A stretch of DNA of 64,000 nt from Methylotenera sp. (GCF_030653755.1 NZ_JAURYU010000045.1:1-64000), one strand, 5' to 3'; shown: positions 29,137 to 38,949, numbered from the stretch's first letter. Notes: generated by a model not told the origin, from the letters alone. Made by a program: numbers and translations.

Positions 29137-30921
29137 ATGAGCAAAGCTACACTACCCATCAAACCATCGGGCCGCCTAACACTTGGTGATGCGCTCCGCA
29201 TCCTTGTCAACGATGGGATATTAGATAAAGTACAAGCTGAAAAACTATACAAAGACCGGAAACTAGACAGTTCTAACCTGCATCCACTGGTAGTGATTGG
29301 TGAACAAAAATGGAAAAACCTTAATACACCTCACAATGCGATTACAGTTGAATGGCTTTCATCATGGCTAGCCGCCCACGCAGGCTTAGATTACTATCAC
29401 ATTGATCCACTCAAACTAGATTTCGGTTCTGCTGCACAAATTGTATCAAAAGGCTATGCAGAACGCCTGAAAATCATGCCAATTGCTATTAAAGATGGCA
29501 TGGCAACAATCGCTACAACTGAACCTTTTAGTACCGACTGGATTGAAGACCTAGAGCGCGTACTTAAGATGAAGGTGAAACTGGTTTTTGCGAACCCACT
29601 AGAGGTTAATCGCTACCTGCCTGAAATGTACAAATTAGCCAGTTCAATGAATGCAGCCAATTTGGCAAAAGCTGGGCAAATTGTAGGCGTACAAAATTTC
29701 GAGCAATTAGTTGAACTGGGTAAAGATAAAAATCTAGACGCCAATGAGCAACACGTAGTCAATATCGTTGACTGGCTGTTTAAATATGCATTTGAACAAC
29801 GTGCCAGCGATATTCATTTAGAACCTAGACGCAATATGGGCATGATGCGCTTTCGAATCGACGGCGTTCTGCATCAAGTCTACCAGCTCCCCCCTAACAT
29901 CATGAATGCCATTACCAGTCGGATTAAGCTGCTGGGGCGGATGGATATGGTTGAAAAACGCCGCCCGCAAGATGGGCGCATCAAAACCCTATCGGCTGAA
30001 GGCCAGGAAGTCGAGTTGCGTTTATCTACCATGCCCACTGCGTTTGGTGAAAAGCTCGTGATGCGTATATTTTCACCTGACATTTCAGGCAAAGACTTTT
30101 TATCACTGGGCTTTTCAAAAGACCAAGCAGATAAGTGGAGCGCTTGGACAAAAGCGCCTAACGGCATTATTCTAGTCACAGGCCCTACAGGTTCAGGAAA
30201 AACAACCACCCTGTATTCCACCTTAAAATTACTAGCCACATCAGAAGTCAACGTATGTACAGTGGAAGAACCAATTGAAATGGTTGAACCTGCGTTCAAT
30301 CAAATGCAGGTTCAACAAAACATCGGACTTGGCTTTGCAGATGGCATACGTACCCTAATGCGGCAAGATCCTGACATTATCATGGTGGGTGAAATTCGCG
30401 ACCTTGAAACTGCGGACATGGCAATTCAGGCTGCGTTAACAGGGCATTTAGTCCTATCAACTTTACATACTAACGACTCACCGTCGGCTATTACACGTTT
30501 ACTAGACTTGGGTGTACCATCTTACCTCATCCACTCTACCGTACTCGGCATCATGGCACAGCGGCTAGTGCGTACACTTTGCCCAAGTTGCAAGACAAAA
30601 GAGCCCATTGAACAAAGTAAATGGGATGCACTTGTTGGCACCTTCAACCTGCCAAAACCAGCACATATTTACAAAGCTGTTGGCTGCCTAGAATGTCGCA
30701 ACACAGGCTTTAGAGGGCGTAGCGGCATTTATGAAATGCTTACCATTACCCCTGCATTACGAAAACTGATTACACCAGAAACAAACTTAGTAAAACTGAC
30801 TAAATTAGCACAACAAGAAGGTATGCAACCACTAATAATCAATGGTGCTGAAAAAGTAGCAGCAGGACTCACCACTATTGAAGAACTACTAAAAGTAGCG
30901 CCGCCACTAGAGTTCGAGTAA
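29137..30921 (+). CDS. GspE/PulE family ATPase (orphan type II secretion/type IV pilus-like)
   Basis: A 594-residue secretion ATPase. The N-terminal part (about 15-165) resembles the MshEN/GspE N-domain; the catalytic part has Walker A GPTGSGKT (349-356), Asp box EEPIEMVEP, Walker B IIMVGEIRDLETAD, His box TGHLVLSTLHTND, and a CxxC...CxxC zinc loop (CPSCKTKE, CLECRNTG). It is distinct from the pilB in this window and stands alone, with no secretin, inner-membrane or pseudopilin genes beside it. It could serve pili, a type II system elsewhere, or DNA uptake. Confidence 0.88.
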   Translation: MSKATLPIKPSGRLTLGDALRILVNDGILDKVQAEKLYKDRKLDSSNLHPLVVIGEQKWKNLNTPHNAITVEWLSSWLAAHAGLDYYHIDPLKLDFGSAAQIVSKGYAERLKIMPIAIKDGMATIATTEPFSTDWIEDLERVLKMKVKLVFANPLEVNRYLPEMYKLASSMNAANLAKAGQIVGVQNFEQLVELGKDKNLDANEQHVVNIVDWLFKYAFEQRASDIHLEPRRNMGMMRFRIDGVLHQVYQLPPNIMNAITSRIKLLGRMDMVEKRRPQDGRIKTLSAEGQEVELRLSTMPTAFGEKLVMRIFSPDISGKDFLSLGFSKDQADKWSAWTKAPNGIILVTGPTGSGKTTTLYSTLKLLATSEVNVCTVEEPIEMVEPAFNQMQVQQNIGLGFADGIRTLMRQDPDIIMVGEIRDLETADMAIQAALTGHLVLSTLHTNDSPSAITRLLDLGVPSYLIHSTVLGIMAQRLVRTLCPSCKTKEPIEQSKWDALVGTFNLPKPAHIYKAVGCLECRNTGFRGRSGIYEMLTITPALRKLITPETNLVKLTKLAQQEGMQPLIINGAEKVAAGLTTIEELLKVAPPLEFE

Positions 30922-30922
30922 A

Positions 30923-30975
30923 AGCCTTGTTTTTATGATGGTTTTCTAAAATCATCCACAAAGCAAAACAAGGCT
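30923..30975. repeat. Nested inverted repeat after the GspE-like gene
   Basis: Outer arms AGCCTTGTTTT (30923-30933) and AAAACAAGGCT (30965-30975) enclose a second stem GATGGTTTT / AAAATCATC with one G-T pair. On the plus strand no T-run follows; on the minus strand the stem is followed by TTTT. It may end transcription of the upstream gene or be processed as an mRNA 3' end. Confidence 0.5.
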
Positions 30976-31026
30976 GCCTCTGTTGATATTTAGTCAATTA
31001 AATATGCATGCTTAACACTTTCGTCC

Positions 31027-31055
31027 TTGACCAAACACACTCAAACCGTTATCGT
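31027..31055 (+). promoter_or_regulatory. Candidate sigma70 promoter for ilvB
   Basis: TTGACC (31027-31032), a 17-base spacer, and TATCGT (31050-31055) lie about 40 bases ahead of the ilvB ATG. The -35 box is good and the -10 box moderate. No leader peptide rich in branched-chain codons was seen. Confidence 0.4.
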
Positions 31056-31093
31056 GTAGGGTTACAAATAAATTATTAAAATCAAAAAGATTT

Positions 31094-32818
31094 ATGGCAG
31101 AGACTACTCATCCGCAGCACATCACAGGCGCAGAAATTGTTATCCGTTGCCTAGAGCAAGAAAATGTAAAATTTGTGTTCGGCTACCCAGGTGGTGCCGT
31201 TCTGCATATTTACGACGCGATTTACAAACAAGGCCACTTTAAACATATTCTTGTGCGCCACGAACAAGCTGCCGTACATGCCGCAGATGCATTTTCACGC
31301 GCAACAGGTGAAGTTGGTGTTGCGCTCGTTACATCAGGCCCAGGTGCAACTAATGCCATTACTGGTATTGCAACCGCCTACATGGATTCAATCCCACTTG
31401 TTGTTATTAGTGGCCAAGTGCCAGTGCCAGCCATTGGCTTAGATGCATTCCAAGAAGTAGACATGGTTGGCGTTACTCGTCCATGTGTTAAACACAACTT
31501 TTTGGTTAAAGATGTAAAAGACATTGCGACAACACTGAAAAAAGCATTCTATATCGCAAAAACTGGCCGACCAGGTCCAGTAGTTGTCGATATTCCAAAA
31601 GACATTACGGCACACTTTGCCGATTTTGTTTACCCAGAATCAGTTGAAATGCGCTCATACAACCCAGTGACCAAGGGTCACAGTGGCCAAATCAAAAAGG
31701 CAGTTAAATTACTGCTTGAGGCTAAACGCCCGATGGTATACACAGGTGGCGGCTTAGTATTGGGTGATGCATCAGAGTTACTAGTTAAACTGGTCAAAGC
31801 GCTTGGTGTGCCAGTCACCAACACATTAATGGGTTTAGGTGGCTACCCTAGCACTGACAAGCAGTTTCTAGGCATGCTTGGTATGCACGGCACGTATGAA
31901 GCAAACATGGCGATGCAAGACTGTGATGTGCTGTTAGCGGTAGGCGCTCGTTTTGATGATCGAGTAATCGGCAATACTGATCACTTCTACAGCAAAGATC
32001 GCACGATTATTCATGTAGATATCGACCCATCATCCATTTCTAAGCGCGTCAAAGTACACGTACCTATCGTGGGCGATGTTAAATCAGTGCTAGCTGAAAT
32101 GAACGAACTCGTTGCACTTGAAAAGCCGACGCAATCACCAGCATTAAAAGCGTGGTGGACACAGATTGAAAGCTGGCGCGGTAAGCTATGTTTAGACTAC
32201 AGCAATAACAACGGCCTCATCAAACCACAATATGTGATTGAAAAACTTTGGGAAGTCACCAAGGGTGACGCCTATGTCACATCCGACGTTGGTCAACATC
32301 AGATGTGGGCAGCGCAATACTACAAATTTGACAAACCACGCCGCTGGATTAACTCTGGCGGCCTTGGCACAATGGGGGTTGGCTTACCTTATGCAATGGG
32401 CTGTCAATTTGCAGACCCAACTGCACAAGTGGCATGCGTGACAGGTGAAGGCAGTATTCAAATGAATATTCAAGAGCTTTCGACCTGTAAGCAATACAGC
32501 CTACCAATTAAAGTGATTCTATTAAACAATCGCTACTTGGGCATGGTACGTCAGTGGCAAGAGTTCTTTTATGAAAATCGCTATTCAGAGTCATACATGG
32601 ACAGCTTGCCTGACTTTGTAAAACTTGCTGAGTCTTACGGCCACGTTGGCATGCAAATTACGAAACCAGAAGATGTTGAAGGCGCACTAAAAGAAGCTTT
32701 CGACATGAAATCTCGCTTTGTGTTTATGGACTTCATTACAGACCAAAAAGAAAATGTATTCCCTATGATTCCAAACGGCAAAGGGTTATCTGAAATGATT
32801 CTGGCGGAGGACTTATAA
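31094..32818 (+). CDS. ilvB: Acetolactate synthase large (catalytic) subunit
   Basis: The ThDP enzyme that condenses two pyruvates (or pyruvate and 2-ketobutyrate), the first common step to valine, leucine and isoleucine. The 574-residue protein has the catalytic-glutamate region [14 protein letters not shown], the FAD-linked middle domain, and the ThDP motif beginning [12 protein letters not shown] and ending ILLNN. The motif has GEG where E. coli enzymes have GDG, a conservative change that I believe is usual in betaproteobacteria. It overlaps ilvH by one base. Confidence 0.95.
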   Translation: MAETTHPQHITGAEIVIRCLEQENVKFVFGYPGGAVLHIYDAIYKQGHFKHILVRHEQAAVHAADAFSRATGEVGVALVTSGPGATNAITGIATAYMDSIPLVVISGQVPVPAIGLDAFQEVDMVGVTRPCVKHNFLVKDVKDIATTLKKAFYIAKTGRPGPVVVDIPKDITAHFADFVYPESVEMRSYNPVTKGHSGQIKKAVKLLLEAKRPMVYTGGGLVLGDASELLVKLVKALGVPVTNTLMGLGGYPSTDKQFLGMLGMHGTYEANMAMQDCDVLLAVGARFDDRVIGNTDHFYSKDRTIIHVDIDPSSISKRVKVHVPIVGDVKSVLAEMNELVALEKPTQSPALKAWWTQIESWRGKLCLDYSNNNGLIKPQYVIEKLWEVTKGDAYVTSDVGQHQMWAAQYYKFDKPRRWINSGGLGTMGVGLPYAMGCQFADPTAQVACVTGEGSIQMNIQELSTCKQYSLPIKVILLNNRYLGMVRQWQEFFYENRYSESYMDSLPDFVKLAESYGHVGMQITKPEDVEGALKEAFDMKSRFVFMDFITDQKENVFPMIPNGKGLSEMILAEDL

Positions 32819-33309
32819 TGCGTCATATTGTTTCACTATTGATGGAAAATGAAGCTGGTGCATTATCTCGCGTCGCAGGGCTTTTCTCAGCTCGTGGCTA
32901 CAACATCGAGTCTTTAACCGTAGCGCCAACTGAAGACCCAACATTATCACGCATGACCATTGTTACCTCTGGCTCTGATGACGTGATTGAACAAATCATT
33001 AAACAGCTTAACAAGCTGGTAGATGTAGTTAAAGTACTTGATTTGAACGATGGAAAATTCATTGAACGTGAACTGATGCTGGTGAAAGTTAAAGCAACAG
33101 GTGCGTTCCGTGAGGAAATGAAGCGTATGTGCGACATTTTCCGCGGTCGAATTATTGACGTAGCAGATGGCACATTCACCATTGAGCTAACTGGTTCTGG
33201 CCACAAGCTAGACGCGTTTATTGAAGGGTTAGACAACGCAGCGATTTTAGAAACAGTGCGCACAGGTGCATCTGGTATCGGTCGTGGCGATAGAATCTTA
33301 AAAGTATAA
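32818..33309 (+). CDS. ilvH: Acetolactate synthase small (regulatory) subunit
   Basis: The 163-residue subunit activates the catalytic subunit and confers valine feedback control. It starts [30 protein letters not shown], the typical ACT domain (1-78), followed by the conserved C-terminal domain with ELMLVKVKA. It overlaps ilvB by one base and precedes ilvC by 257 bases. Confidence 0.95.
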   Translation: MRHIVSLLMENEAGALSRVAGLFSARGYNIESLTVAPTEDPTLSRMTIVTSGSDDVIEQIIKQLNKLVDVVKVLDLNDGKFIERELMLVKVKATGAFREEMKRMCDIFRGRIIDVADGTFTIELTGSGHKLDAFIEGLDNAAILETVRTGASGIGRGDRILKV

Positions 33310-33566
33310 ATTAGCACCACTAGAAACACCCTCTACTCCACGCATAGGGTACAAAAATGCGTTGTTTAGCGATAGTTTAGATATTGTTCTAAATTTTAAG
33401 TGTTTTCAAAGTAAGTGTTTTTATAGCCGAATTTATAACCAAATTGTAGTTTTCTTAAACAATGTAGTTTGTAGTGTCAAAGCAACAGGTGCAACGAAAG
33501 TATCTCAGATGATTTTTCTCTGTGATTGCAACGTTCTCTGTAGCAAATATTTTTAGAGGAAAAGAA
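33310..33566 (+). other. Gap between ilvH and ilvC
   Basis: This A/T-rich stretch holds a good ribosome site (AGAGGA, 33555-33560) six bases before the ilvC ATG. A 64-codon open frame at 33362-33556 has no ribosome site and cysteine-rich, non-proteinlike composition. No convincing promoter or terminator was found. Confidence 0.4.
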
Positions 33567-34583
<1,017 letters not shown>

Positions 34584-34650
34584 GCTTAGTCTAACATCTA
34601 GGTTGCGTTTAAATAGTTTTCATTTTAAAAATTTAAACTAGCTTAAATAG

Positions 34651-34685
34651 AAAGGGCAAAACGTTTAACGATTTGCCCTTTTTTA
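34651..34685 (+). terminator. Intrinsic terminator after ilvC
   Basis: Stem AAAGGGCAAA / TTTGCCCTTT (34651-34660, 34672-34681) with an 11-base spacer ends in a T-rich tail, 68 bases after the ilvC stop. It ends the ilvBHC transcript before psd. Confidence 0.82.
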
Positions 34686-34776
34686 TTAGCGATTTATACT
34701 TGCTAGTACCATTCACACTAAAGTCGCGCACACTATATTGAGTTTTATAATAAAAATAACGATTATTGGAACTATC

Positions 34777-35643
34777 GTGCAAACTAACATCACAGTACTC
34801 ACACAATACTTATTACCTAAACAAGCAATCACCGCGATTGCAGGAAAACTTGCCCATCTAAAGGGAGGTAATACAACCACTGCCGTTATACGCTGGTTTG
34901 TTAAGCGATATAACGTCAATATGAACGAAGCTGCTAACCCTGACATTAGCTCATACAAAAGCTTTAATGAGTTCTTTACTCGCCCATTAAAAGCTGATGC
35001 AAGGCCGCTCGCACAAGCTGATTTTATTTGCCCAGTCGATGGCGCAATTAGCCAATTTGGTCATATCGAGCAAGACCAGATTTTCCAAGCAAAAGGTCAT
35101 CAATACACAACAACAGCACTCATTGGCGGTGATACTGAAGCTGCCAAAAAGTACGAAAACGGTCACTTTGCCTGCCTGTATTTAAGCCCTAAAGACTATC
35201 ATCGCATCCATATGCCATGTGATGGGCGCTTACTAAAGATGACTTATGTACCAGGTGATTTATTCTCTGTTAACCCCACCACAGCGCAAGGTCTCCCAGG
35301 CTTATTTGCACGCAATGAGCGAGTAGTCTGCGAATTCTCTTCAGTGCAGTATGGAAACTTTGTCATGGTGTTAGTTGGTGCAACCATTGTTGGTAGCATG
35401 GCAACAATTTGGCACGATGCAAAAGATGGCATTATCAACCCACCTCGCCTGCCTAGTATTAAAACTTGGTCTTACACAGACAAAAACATCAGTTTAAAAC
35501 AAGGTGAAGAAATGGGGCGCTTCTTGCTAGGTTCTACTGTAGTGATGCTATTTCAAAAAGATACACTGCAATTTAATGCCAACTGGCAACCCGCACGCGC
35601 GGTTAAATTGGGTGAGATGATGGGTATTAAACTAAACCTATAA
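34777..35643 (+). CDS. psd: Phosphatidylserine decarboxylase proenzyme
   Basis: Psd makes phosphatidylethanolamine at the inner membrane and self-cleaves at an LGST motif to form a pyruvoyl group. The protein has VLTQYLLPKQAITAIAG near the start, FTRPLKADARPL, HRIHMPCDG, and the cleavage motif at G252-S253-T254 near the C-terminus. GTG 34777 matches the family start, with GGA just upstream; an upstream TTG at 34738 would add 13 residues. In many betaproteobacteria psd follows ilvC, though pssA, usually next, is missing here. Confidence 0.93.
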   Translation: MQTNITVLTQYLLPKQAITAIAGKLAHLKGGNTTTAVIRWFVKRYNVNMNEAANPDISSYKSFNEFFTRPLKADARPLAQADFICPVDGAISQFGHIEQDQIFQAKGHQYTTTALIGGDTEAAKKYENGHFACLYLSPKDYHRIHMPCDGRLLKMTYVPGDLFSVNPTTAQGLPGLFARNERVVCEFSSVQYGNFVMVLVGATIVGSMATIWHDAKDGIINPPRLPSIKTWSYTDKNISLKQGEEMGRFLLGSTVVMLFQKDTLQFNANWQPARAVKLGEMMGIKLNL

Positions 35644-35649
35644 ATCTAT

Positions 35650-35680
35650 TGTAGCCTTGGCGCAGTGCATCAAGGCTACA
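35650..35680. terminator. Hairpin between convergent psd and rppH
   Basis: A 10-bp perfect stem TGTAGCCTTG / CAAGGCTACA with an 11-base loop lies directly between the ends of psd and rppH. Neither side has a strong T-run, so termination is suggested by placement only. Confidence 0.45.
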
Positions 35681-35692
35681 ACAGATTATTTC

Positions 35693-36178
35693 TTACTTAA
35701 TAACTTTGTGATGCAAATTTGGCGCCAACTCGTTCAATGCTGCCTCATAGACACCGCGCTTAAATTCGATTACATCCTCTAAAGGAACCCAATAATCATT
35801 CCAACGCCAAGCATCAAACTCTGGATGGCTAGTAGCTCTCAGTGAAACATCACTGTCTCGTCCCATTAAACGCAACAAATACCAAATTTGTTTTTGCCCA
35901 CGATAGCTACCACGCCACTCACGCTTTACCCAGCTCGTTGGCACTTCATAGCGCAGCCAATCTTTAGTTCGGCCCAAAATCTTAACATGCTCAGGCTTTA
36001 AGCCAACCTCTTCCATCAGCTCACGATACATCGCCTGCTCTGGACTCTCGCCAAAGTTAATACCACCTTGTGGGAACTGCCAAGCATGCTCACGGATACG
36101 CTTACCCCAAAATACCTGATTGTTAGCATTGCATAAAATAATGCCAACATTCGGGCGAAACCCATCACGATCTAACAT
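35693..36178 (-). CDS. rppH: RNA pyrophosphohydrolase
   Basis: RppH removes pyrophosphate from mRNA 5' ends, starting RNase E-dependent decay. The 161-residue protein begins [15 protein letters not shown] and has a complete Nudix box (G38, E44, R52-E53, E56-E57, G59). WQFPQGG (33-39) just before the box is characteristic of RppH. It is convergent with psd. Confidence 0.95.
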   Translation of the reverse strand: MLDRDGFRPNVGIILCNANNQVFWGKRIREHAWQFPQGGINFGESPEQAMYRELMEEVGLKPEHVKILGRTKDWLRYEVPTSWVKREWRGSYRGQKQIWYLLRLMGRDSDVSLRATSHPEFDAWRWNDYWVPLEDVIEFKRGVYEAALNELAPNLHHKVIK

Positions 36179-36287
36179 AGCATATACTGCCTAAATAATA
36201 CTGTTATAAAATATGATGCAATTTTTTCATATTTCCAGCATTATTGAAAGCAACCATTTGCTTCATACCGAATTAATATTAAATCTA

Positions 36288-37283
36288 ATGAATCCTAAAA
36301 TAAGCATTTTCACAAAAATCGGCAGATACATTGCAATTATCAGCATTAATCTAACCATGATGTCATGTTCGGCAAACACTAGCTCAAACTCACATCAAGC
36401 CTACATCACCAACCAAGGCGAACATACTGTATCGGTAATTGATACTAGCAAAAATCAAGTGATACACACCATTAGTGTTGGCAAAGGCCCTGTTGGTGTC
36501 GCTATCGCATCGGGATTAAGTCGGGTTTATATTTCCAATGTTGAAAGCCAAGATATTTCAGTCATCAATACTCAAAACAATACATTGGTTAATACGATCA
36601 AAATTAATGGCTCACCAGTCGGCCTAGCCACCTCACCAGATGAAAAAACACTATACGCCACAGACTGGTTCAATAACCGAGTAGTATCCATTGACACAGA
36701 TAGCAAGCACACAATGCGCGAGTTATCTATTGGTGATGCACCCGCGGGGCTAGCCATTAGCCCAGATAGCCAAACACTATATGTCACTAATCGTGATAGC
36801 AACGACATCGCAATCATAGACACCAACACACTCGCAATTAAACAGCGGATATCAGTTGGGAAACATCCTTTTGGAATAGCCTTAAGCAACACAGGGAAAC
36901 TGCTCGCAAGTGTTAACGTGCAAGACGATACCGTTAGCATCATCAATACAGAAACAATGACCAAAGAAACAATGAAGGTAGGCTACCACCCATATTGCGC
37001 AGCATTCAGCCTTGATGAAAAAACGCTTTACGTCACCAATACACAAGATGACAGTGTCACCGTACTAGATATTGTAAATAAAAAGGTCATAACAACTATT
37101 AATGTAGGCAGCACCCCTGAAGGTATTAGCATAGACCACGCAAACCATCGTGCTTATGTGGCTAATTGGGGTAGTAACAATGTGAGCGTGATAGATACGA
37201 AAAAAAATAAACTTACCACCTCCATCAAAACGGGTGAAAAAAGCCGTGCATTCGGTCAATTTATTTTAAACCTACATCCTTAG
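36288..37283 (+). CDS. Seven-bladed YVTN beta-propeller lipoprotein
   Basis: A predicted periplasmic protein of about 331 residues from ATG 36288. The N-terminus has a hydrophobic segment ending at LTMMSC, a possible lipobox with the lipidated cysteine. The rest comprises seven repeats of roughly 42 residues, each with a motif like LYVTNxxxNDIAIID and an SVGxxPxGIA turn, so a closed seven-bladed propeller. Relatives occur with PQQ-dependent dehydrogenases. The gene is upstream of the MxaD-like gene, separated by a repeat-rich gap. A longer frame from 36213 lacks a signal sequence. Exact role unknown. Confidence 0.82.
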   Translation: MNPKISIFTKIGRYIAIISINLTMMSCSANTSSNSHQAYITNQGEHTVSVIDTSKNQVIHTISVGKGPVGVAIASGLSRVYISNVESQDISVINTQNNTLVNTIKINGSPVGLATSPDEKTLYATDWFNNRVVSIDTDSKHTMRELSIGDAPAGLAISPDSQTLYVTNRDSNDIAIIDTNTLAIKQRISVGKHPFGIALSNTGKLLASVNVQDDTVSIINTETMTKETMKVGYHPYCAAFSLDEKTLYVTNTQDDSVTVLDIVNKKVITTINVGSTPEGISIDHANHRAYVANWGSNNVSVIDTKKNKLTTSIKTGEKSRAFGQFILNLHP

Positions 37284-37362
37284 GCTCGTCGTCTATCGCT
37301 AATCTTTAAACCATCATATCAGCCTATCACTTGTACCACAGGCACTCAGATTTTCTAACCGT

Positions 37363-37379
37363 AAGCCAGTCATTGGCTT
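37363..37379. repeat. Hairpin AAGCCA / TGGCTT
   Basis: A 6-bp inverted repeat with a 5-base loop, the first of the hairpins in the intergenic array. Confidence 0.45.
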
Positions 37380-37393
37380 CCCCAATTTGCTAA

Positions 37394-37407
37394 GCCAGCA
37401 AACTGGC
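37394..37407. repeat. Hairpin GCCAG / CTGGC in an ATTTGCTAA...GCAAAGT frame
   Basis: A 5-bp stem with CAAA loop. It is embedded in ATTTGCTAAG...AGCAAAGT, which recurs around the hairpin at 37657-37672 with a different stem sequence. This suggests a family of small hairpin units in which pairing rather than sequence is kept. Confidence 0.5.
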
Positions 37408-37431
37408 AAGCAAAGTGTGAAAGGGCATCAC

Positions 37432-37466
37432 CACCAATCTAAGCAGCTAAAGCTACAAGATTGGTG
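37432..37466. repeat. Long hairpin CACCAATCT / AGATTGGTG
   Basis: A perfect 9-bp outer stem encloses a smaller AGCT / AGCT pair. It directly precedes the first 140-bp repeat. Confidence 0.6.
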
Positions 37467-37470
37467 CGAT

Positions 37471-37610
37471 AAGAGGTAAACCTCTTGAAAAGTCGTATGT
37501 AGTAGCGGCTACTAGCCGCGAACAAAGCCTCTCAAATTGATGCATGGTTAGACGATTGAATTGTCAGGTGAAATTTCACCATTGCTTTCGCGGTCAATGA
37601 CCGCTCCTAC
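37471..37610. repeat. 140-bp REP/BIME-like repeat, copy 1
   Basis: Begins with hairpin AAGAGGT-AA-ACCTCTT, followed by a REP-like unit GTAGTAGCGGCTACTAGCC, then CGCGAACAAAGCCTCTC, and ends with an inverted REP-like unit GGTCAATGACCGCTCCTAC. The two units face each other as in bacterial interspersed mosaic elements. The sequence GTAGGAGCGG...CCGCGAA resembles REP elements described in Pseudomonas. An identical layout recurs 186 bp downstream. Confidence 0.85.
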
Positions 37611-37656
37611 TGATAGCTGACTTTGCACCCTTGTACCACGGGTACTCCGATTTGCT

Positions 37657-37796
37657 AAGAGATCAATCTCTTGCAAAGTCGTATGTAGGAGCGGCTAGTA
37701 GCCGCGAACAAAGCCTCTCAAATTGATGCATGGTTGGACGATTGAATTGTCAGGTGAAGTTTCACCATTGCTTTCGCGGTCGGTGACCGCTCCTAC
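37657..37796. repeat. 140-bp REP/BIME-like repeat, copy 2
   Basis: Same layout as copy 1 at a fixed offset of 186 bp. Outside the leading hairpin only about six positions differ. The hairpin is AAGAGAT-CA-ATCTCTT: relative to copy 1 a G-C pair has become A-T on both arms, so pairing is kept. It ends GGTCGGTGACCGCTCCTAC. Confidence 0.85.
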
Positions 37797-38039
37797 AAAA
37801 TTCTGTATTTATTTTGGGAGACTAGCAAAGCCCAGTAGGTTAAATATTTACTAACACTCATGACTAAATCACCCTCAACAATATTAAGCATGTCAACCAA
37901 GCTTAATTATCCACGTTAAATAAACCACAAACAGCCTACAAGTGAATATTCGAGTTCTCATAAGTTCTGTTTCTACTTTATAATGTAACGTTGTTTTTGA
38001 ACAGTTCCTCTCATTACTGAGATTTTTGGAGAAAAGTGT

Positions 38040-38576
38040 ATGAAAAAAATTCTAGCGTTAATCGCACTTAGCTTAACTACAAGCTTGGTTTCTGTATCCG
38101 CATCAGCACATGGCCCATCACCACTTAAAGTGGATAAATCCATCACAATCAAAGCTGAGCCAGCTAAAGTTTGGGCATTGGTAAAAGACTTTGGCAATAT
38201 GCAAAAATGGCACCCAGCGATCACTAACACCAAGTTAGAGAAAAAAGGCGAAGACACATTCAGAACGCTAACCCTTAAAGATGGCGGTACAATTCTTGAG
38301 AAATTACGTAGTGCAGATGATGCAGACATGAAAATCCGCTACGAAATTGTTTCAAGTGGTTTGCCATTAACAGACTACAACGCTTACATGGTGGTTAAAA
38401 AAGGTGCAAACGATAGTGAAACAACAGTGCAATGGGTTGGTCGCTTTTACCGCCTATACAAATTGAACCCACCTATTCCGGCTGGTCAAGATGATGAAAC
38501 TGCATTAAATACAATCAACAGTATTTTTGATACAGGTTTAGCAGGTTTAAAAAAGGCTGCTGAAGCGTCAAAGTAG
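38040..38576 (+). CDS. MxaD-like SRPBCC family periplasmic protein
   Basis: A 178-residue protein with a clear signal peptide (1-24, cleavage near SASAHG). The mature part has an SRPBCC/polyketide-cyclase-like fold with SITIKAEPAKVWALVKDFGNM, KWHPAI, TLKDGGTILEKL and VQWVGRFYRLY, the pattern of MxaD. MxaD is a 17-kDa periplasmic protein linked to electron transfer from methanol dehydrogenase to cytochrome cL. No methanol dehydrogenase genes are in the window, so the methylotrophy link is by family. It is bracketed by repeat elements. Confidence 0.8.
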   Translation: MKKILALIALSLTTSLVSVSASAHGPSPLKVDKSITIKAEPAKVWALVKDFGNMQKWHPAITNTKLEKKGEDTFRTLTLKDGGTILEKLRSADDADMKIRYEIVSSGLPLTDYNAYMVVKKGANDSETTVQWVGRFYRLYKLNPPIPAGQDDETALNTINSIFDTGLAGLKKAAEASK

Positions 38577-38580
38577 ATAA

Positions 38581-38640
38581 CCGCGAAGGCTCTCAAAATA
38601 AAGCCTCTACAAATTGGTCACTGATGCAATGGTTACGTGA
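38581..38640. repeat. Diverged partial copy of the REP-like repeat
   Basis: Just after the MxaD-like stop codon the order CCGCGAA, AAAGCCTCT, CAAATTG, TGATGCAATGGTTA repeats that of the internal part of the 140-bp repeats (CCGCGAAC, AAAGCCTCTC, AAATTGATGCATGGTTA) with small insertions. Assigned by eye; similarity is partial. Confidence 0.4.
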
Positions 38641-38691
38641 CCTTTTTTGACAGTTTGAGCGGTAGAAAATACAAAAAATTGTCACTTTAAT

Positions 38692-38723
38692 AAAAAAGCG
38701 GAACCTAATGTTCCGCTTTTTTA
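38692..38723 (+). terminator. Intrinsic terminator after the MxaD-like gene
   Basis: Stem AAAAGCGGAAC / GTTCCGCTTTT with a 5-base loop, then more T residues. About 116 bases after the stop codon. Confidence 0.75.
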
Positions 38724-38949
38724 TTGCCAATTGATTAGCATTGATACTGCTATCCAATTAAATATATTGAGCTTGTTAAAACCAGCATATTGATTGTTAT
38801 CAACTTAAAATAAATCTAAGTACGTATAAAATTAATTTAAATACATATAGTTACAATACATAACATTTTGAAAAAAATCCTTAAACTCCTTTACACTTCA
38901 GCTTAAACCACTCCAAATACTGCAATGAAATACATCAATAATTAAAAAC

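Larger units (their letters stand above)
37284..38039. other. Repeat- and hairpin-rich intergenic region
   Basis: This 756-base gap between the beta-propeller and MxaD-like genes carries no convincing gene. It contains at least six inverted repeats and a duplicated 140-bp block (listed separately), plus a second duplicated tract CTTGTACCAC(A/G)GG(C/T)ACTC (about 37330 and 37630). The last 240 bases (37797-38039) are A/T-rich; an AGTGT/GGAG stretch near 38028 precedes the MxaD-like start. Confidence 0.7.

Noticed and set aside
29880-30299. Minus-strand frame inside the GspE-like gene
   Set aside because: Antisense shadow of the conserved ATPase core; composition follows the complementary codons.
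33362-33556. 64-codon frame between ilvH and ilvC
   Set aside because: No ribosome site, a composition rich in Cys, Phe and Val without a domain, and a different frame from ilvC. It cannot rescue the ilvC start.
37471-37796. CRISPR array
   Set aside because: Only two copies of a 140-bp unit with internal palindromes and no regular spacers; no cas genes nearby. REP/BIME-type repeat fits better.
37284-38039. Insertion sequence remnant
   Set aside because: No transposase fragment in any frame and no long terminal inverted repeats around the whole region.
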